This document shows positions 6,647 through 6,896 of a stretch of 6,896 nt of DNA, piece by piece. The notes under the pieces are model-generated. The model was given only the letters and a program-made list of their open reading frames with translations, was not told the origin of the DNA and ran no database searches. Source of the DNA: an uncultured Anaerolineae bacterium (GTDB lineage Bacteria; Chloroflexota; Anaerolineae; B4-G1; DUEL01). Position 1 is the stretch's first letter. Every line of letters begins with the position of its first letter. The stretch is from contig CALDFY010000193.1 in assembly GCA_937942115.1 (NCBI GenBank), positions 1-6,896 on the forward strand, given 5' to 3'. The translations under genes and the position numbers were made by a program.

Positions 6647-6760
6647 GCCTCACCCCTCCCCCGGCCCCTCCCTTCCCCCAAACTTCGTTTGGGAGAGGGG
6701 CGCCTCACCCCTCCCCCGGCCCCTCCCCTCTCCCAAACTTCGTTTGGGAGAGGGGAGGGG
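6647..6760. repeat. Two tandem copies of a 54-bp C-rich hairpin element
   Basis: Copies at 6647-6700 and 6702-6755 differ at two positions and are separated by one base. Each starts GCCTCACCCC and ends in a hairpin formed by the CCCAAAC and GTTTGGG arms. In the second copy the hairpin extends to a perfect 19-bp stem (6720-6738 with 6742-6760) with a 3-nt loop. C-rich, hairpin-ended repeats of this general look are common in intergenic DNA of GC-rich bacteria; I know of no function. Confidence 0.85.
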
Positions 6761-6791
6761 AGATGCTCTCAAAATTGTCAAGGGAACGATT

Positions 6792-6846
6792 GGGAGGGAA
6801 AGCCGAGGGGAGGCTGAAGAAAAAACAATACTCCCCCTTCCCTCCC
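6792..6846. repeat. Distant inverted repeat next to the C-rich elements
   Basis: GGGAGGGAA (6792-6800) is the reverse complement of TTCCCTCCC (6838-6846), with 37 bases between. The right arm lies in another C-rich tract (6831-6848), which may be a decayed relative of the 54-bp element. In such biased composition a 9-bp match is weak evidence. Confidence 0.35.
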
Positions 6847-6896
6847 CCAGAGAGGGACTCCCATATATTTAAAAACTAAGCGGTGGCGAAGAATGC

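Larger units (their letters stand above)
6155..6896. other. Intergenic region without a supported gene
   Basis: About 740 bp upstream of the A2M promoter. It holds the stem-loops at 6202-6258, the palindrome cluster at 6347-6497, a possible rightward promoter near 6520 and the C-rich hairpin pair at 6647-6760. Between 6259 and 6346, and between 6537 and 6646, I see nothing recognisable. Short open frames here translate the repeats (for example runs of Pro/Ser/Leu, or QDKS repeated at 14-residue spacing), lack good ribosome binding sites and resemble no protein family, so none is called. No tRNA, rRNA or CRISPR array was seen. Confidence 0.7.

Noticed and set aside
6600..6872. 90-residue open frame on the plus strand
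   Set aside because: Most of it translates the two 54-bp C-rich hairpin repeats. The ribosome binding site is weak and there is no family resemblance.

Overview
This window is dominated by one very large gene on the minus strand. It runs from about 6043 down to 29 and encodes a roughly 2004-residue secreted lipoprotein of the bacterial alpha-2-macroglobulin (A2M) family. The family call rests on a lipoprotein signal peptide, the TDRPIYRPGQ macroglobulin-domain signature, a bait-region domain, the DTAFWAP signature of the A2M domain, an intact CTEQ thioester motif and an alpha/alpha-toroid-like thioester domain. Four bacterial Ig-like (Big_5-type) domains at the N-terminus make it longer than the Enterobacteria YfhM protein.

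The DNA is visibly GC-rich with strong third-position G/C bias. The Thr/Pro-rich linker behind the lipobox, and intergenic DNA crowded with short palindromes and C-rich hairpin repeats, look like Chloroflexota (Anaerolineae-like) or a similar GC-rich environmental lineage. That placement is inference; there is no marker gene here.

Layout: 1-28 is the downstream flank and holds half of a 27-bp palindrome that also encodes the last codons and stop of the A2M gene. 29-6043 is the A2M gene, carrying an in-frame 70-bp pair of REP-like hairpins at 2050-2119. 6044-6154 is its leader and promoter: a TAGACA-17-TATACT promoter, a pyrimidine-rich tandem repeat in the 5' UTR, and an AAAGGAG ribosome binding site. 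6155-6896 has no gene I can support. It holds two adjacent stem-loops, a cluster of GTAG-footed palindromic repeats, a possible rightward promoter and two tandem copies of a 54-bp C-rich hairpin element.

The most interesting signal is the relationship between the repeats and the gene. Two palindromes that begin with GTAG, the foot tetranucleotide of REP elements, contribute coding sequence to the A2M protein: one makes a 23-residue Gly/Pro/Gln/Ala-rich loop, the other its last four residues and stop. Relatives of the second palindrome lie in the upstream intergenic region. I did not find a new multi-gene system; with a single gene present, the novelty lies in this repeat-into-protein insertion and the domain architecture.
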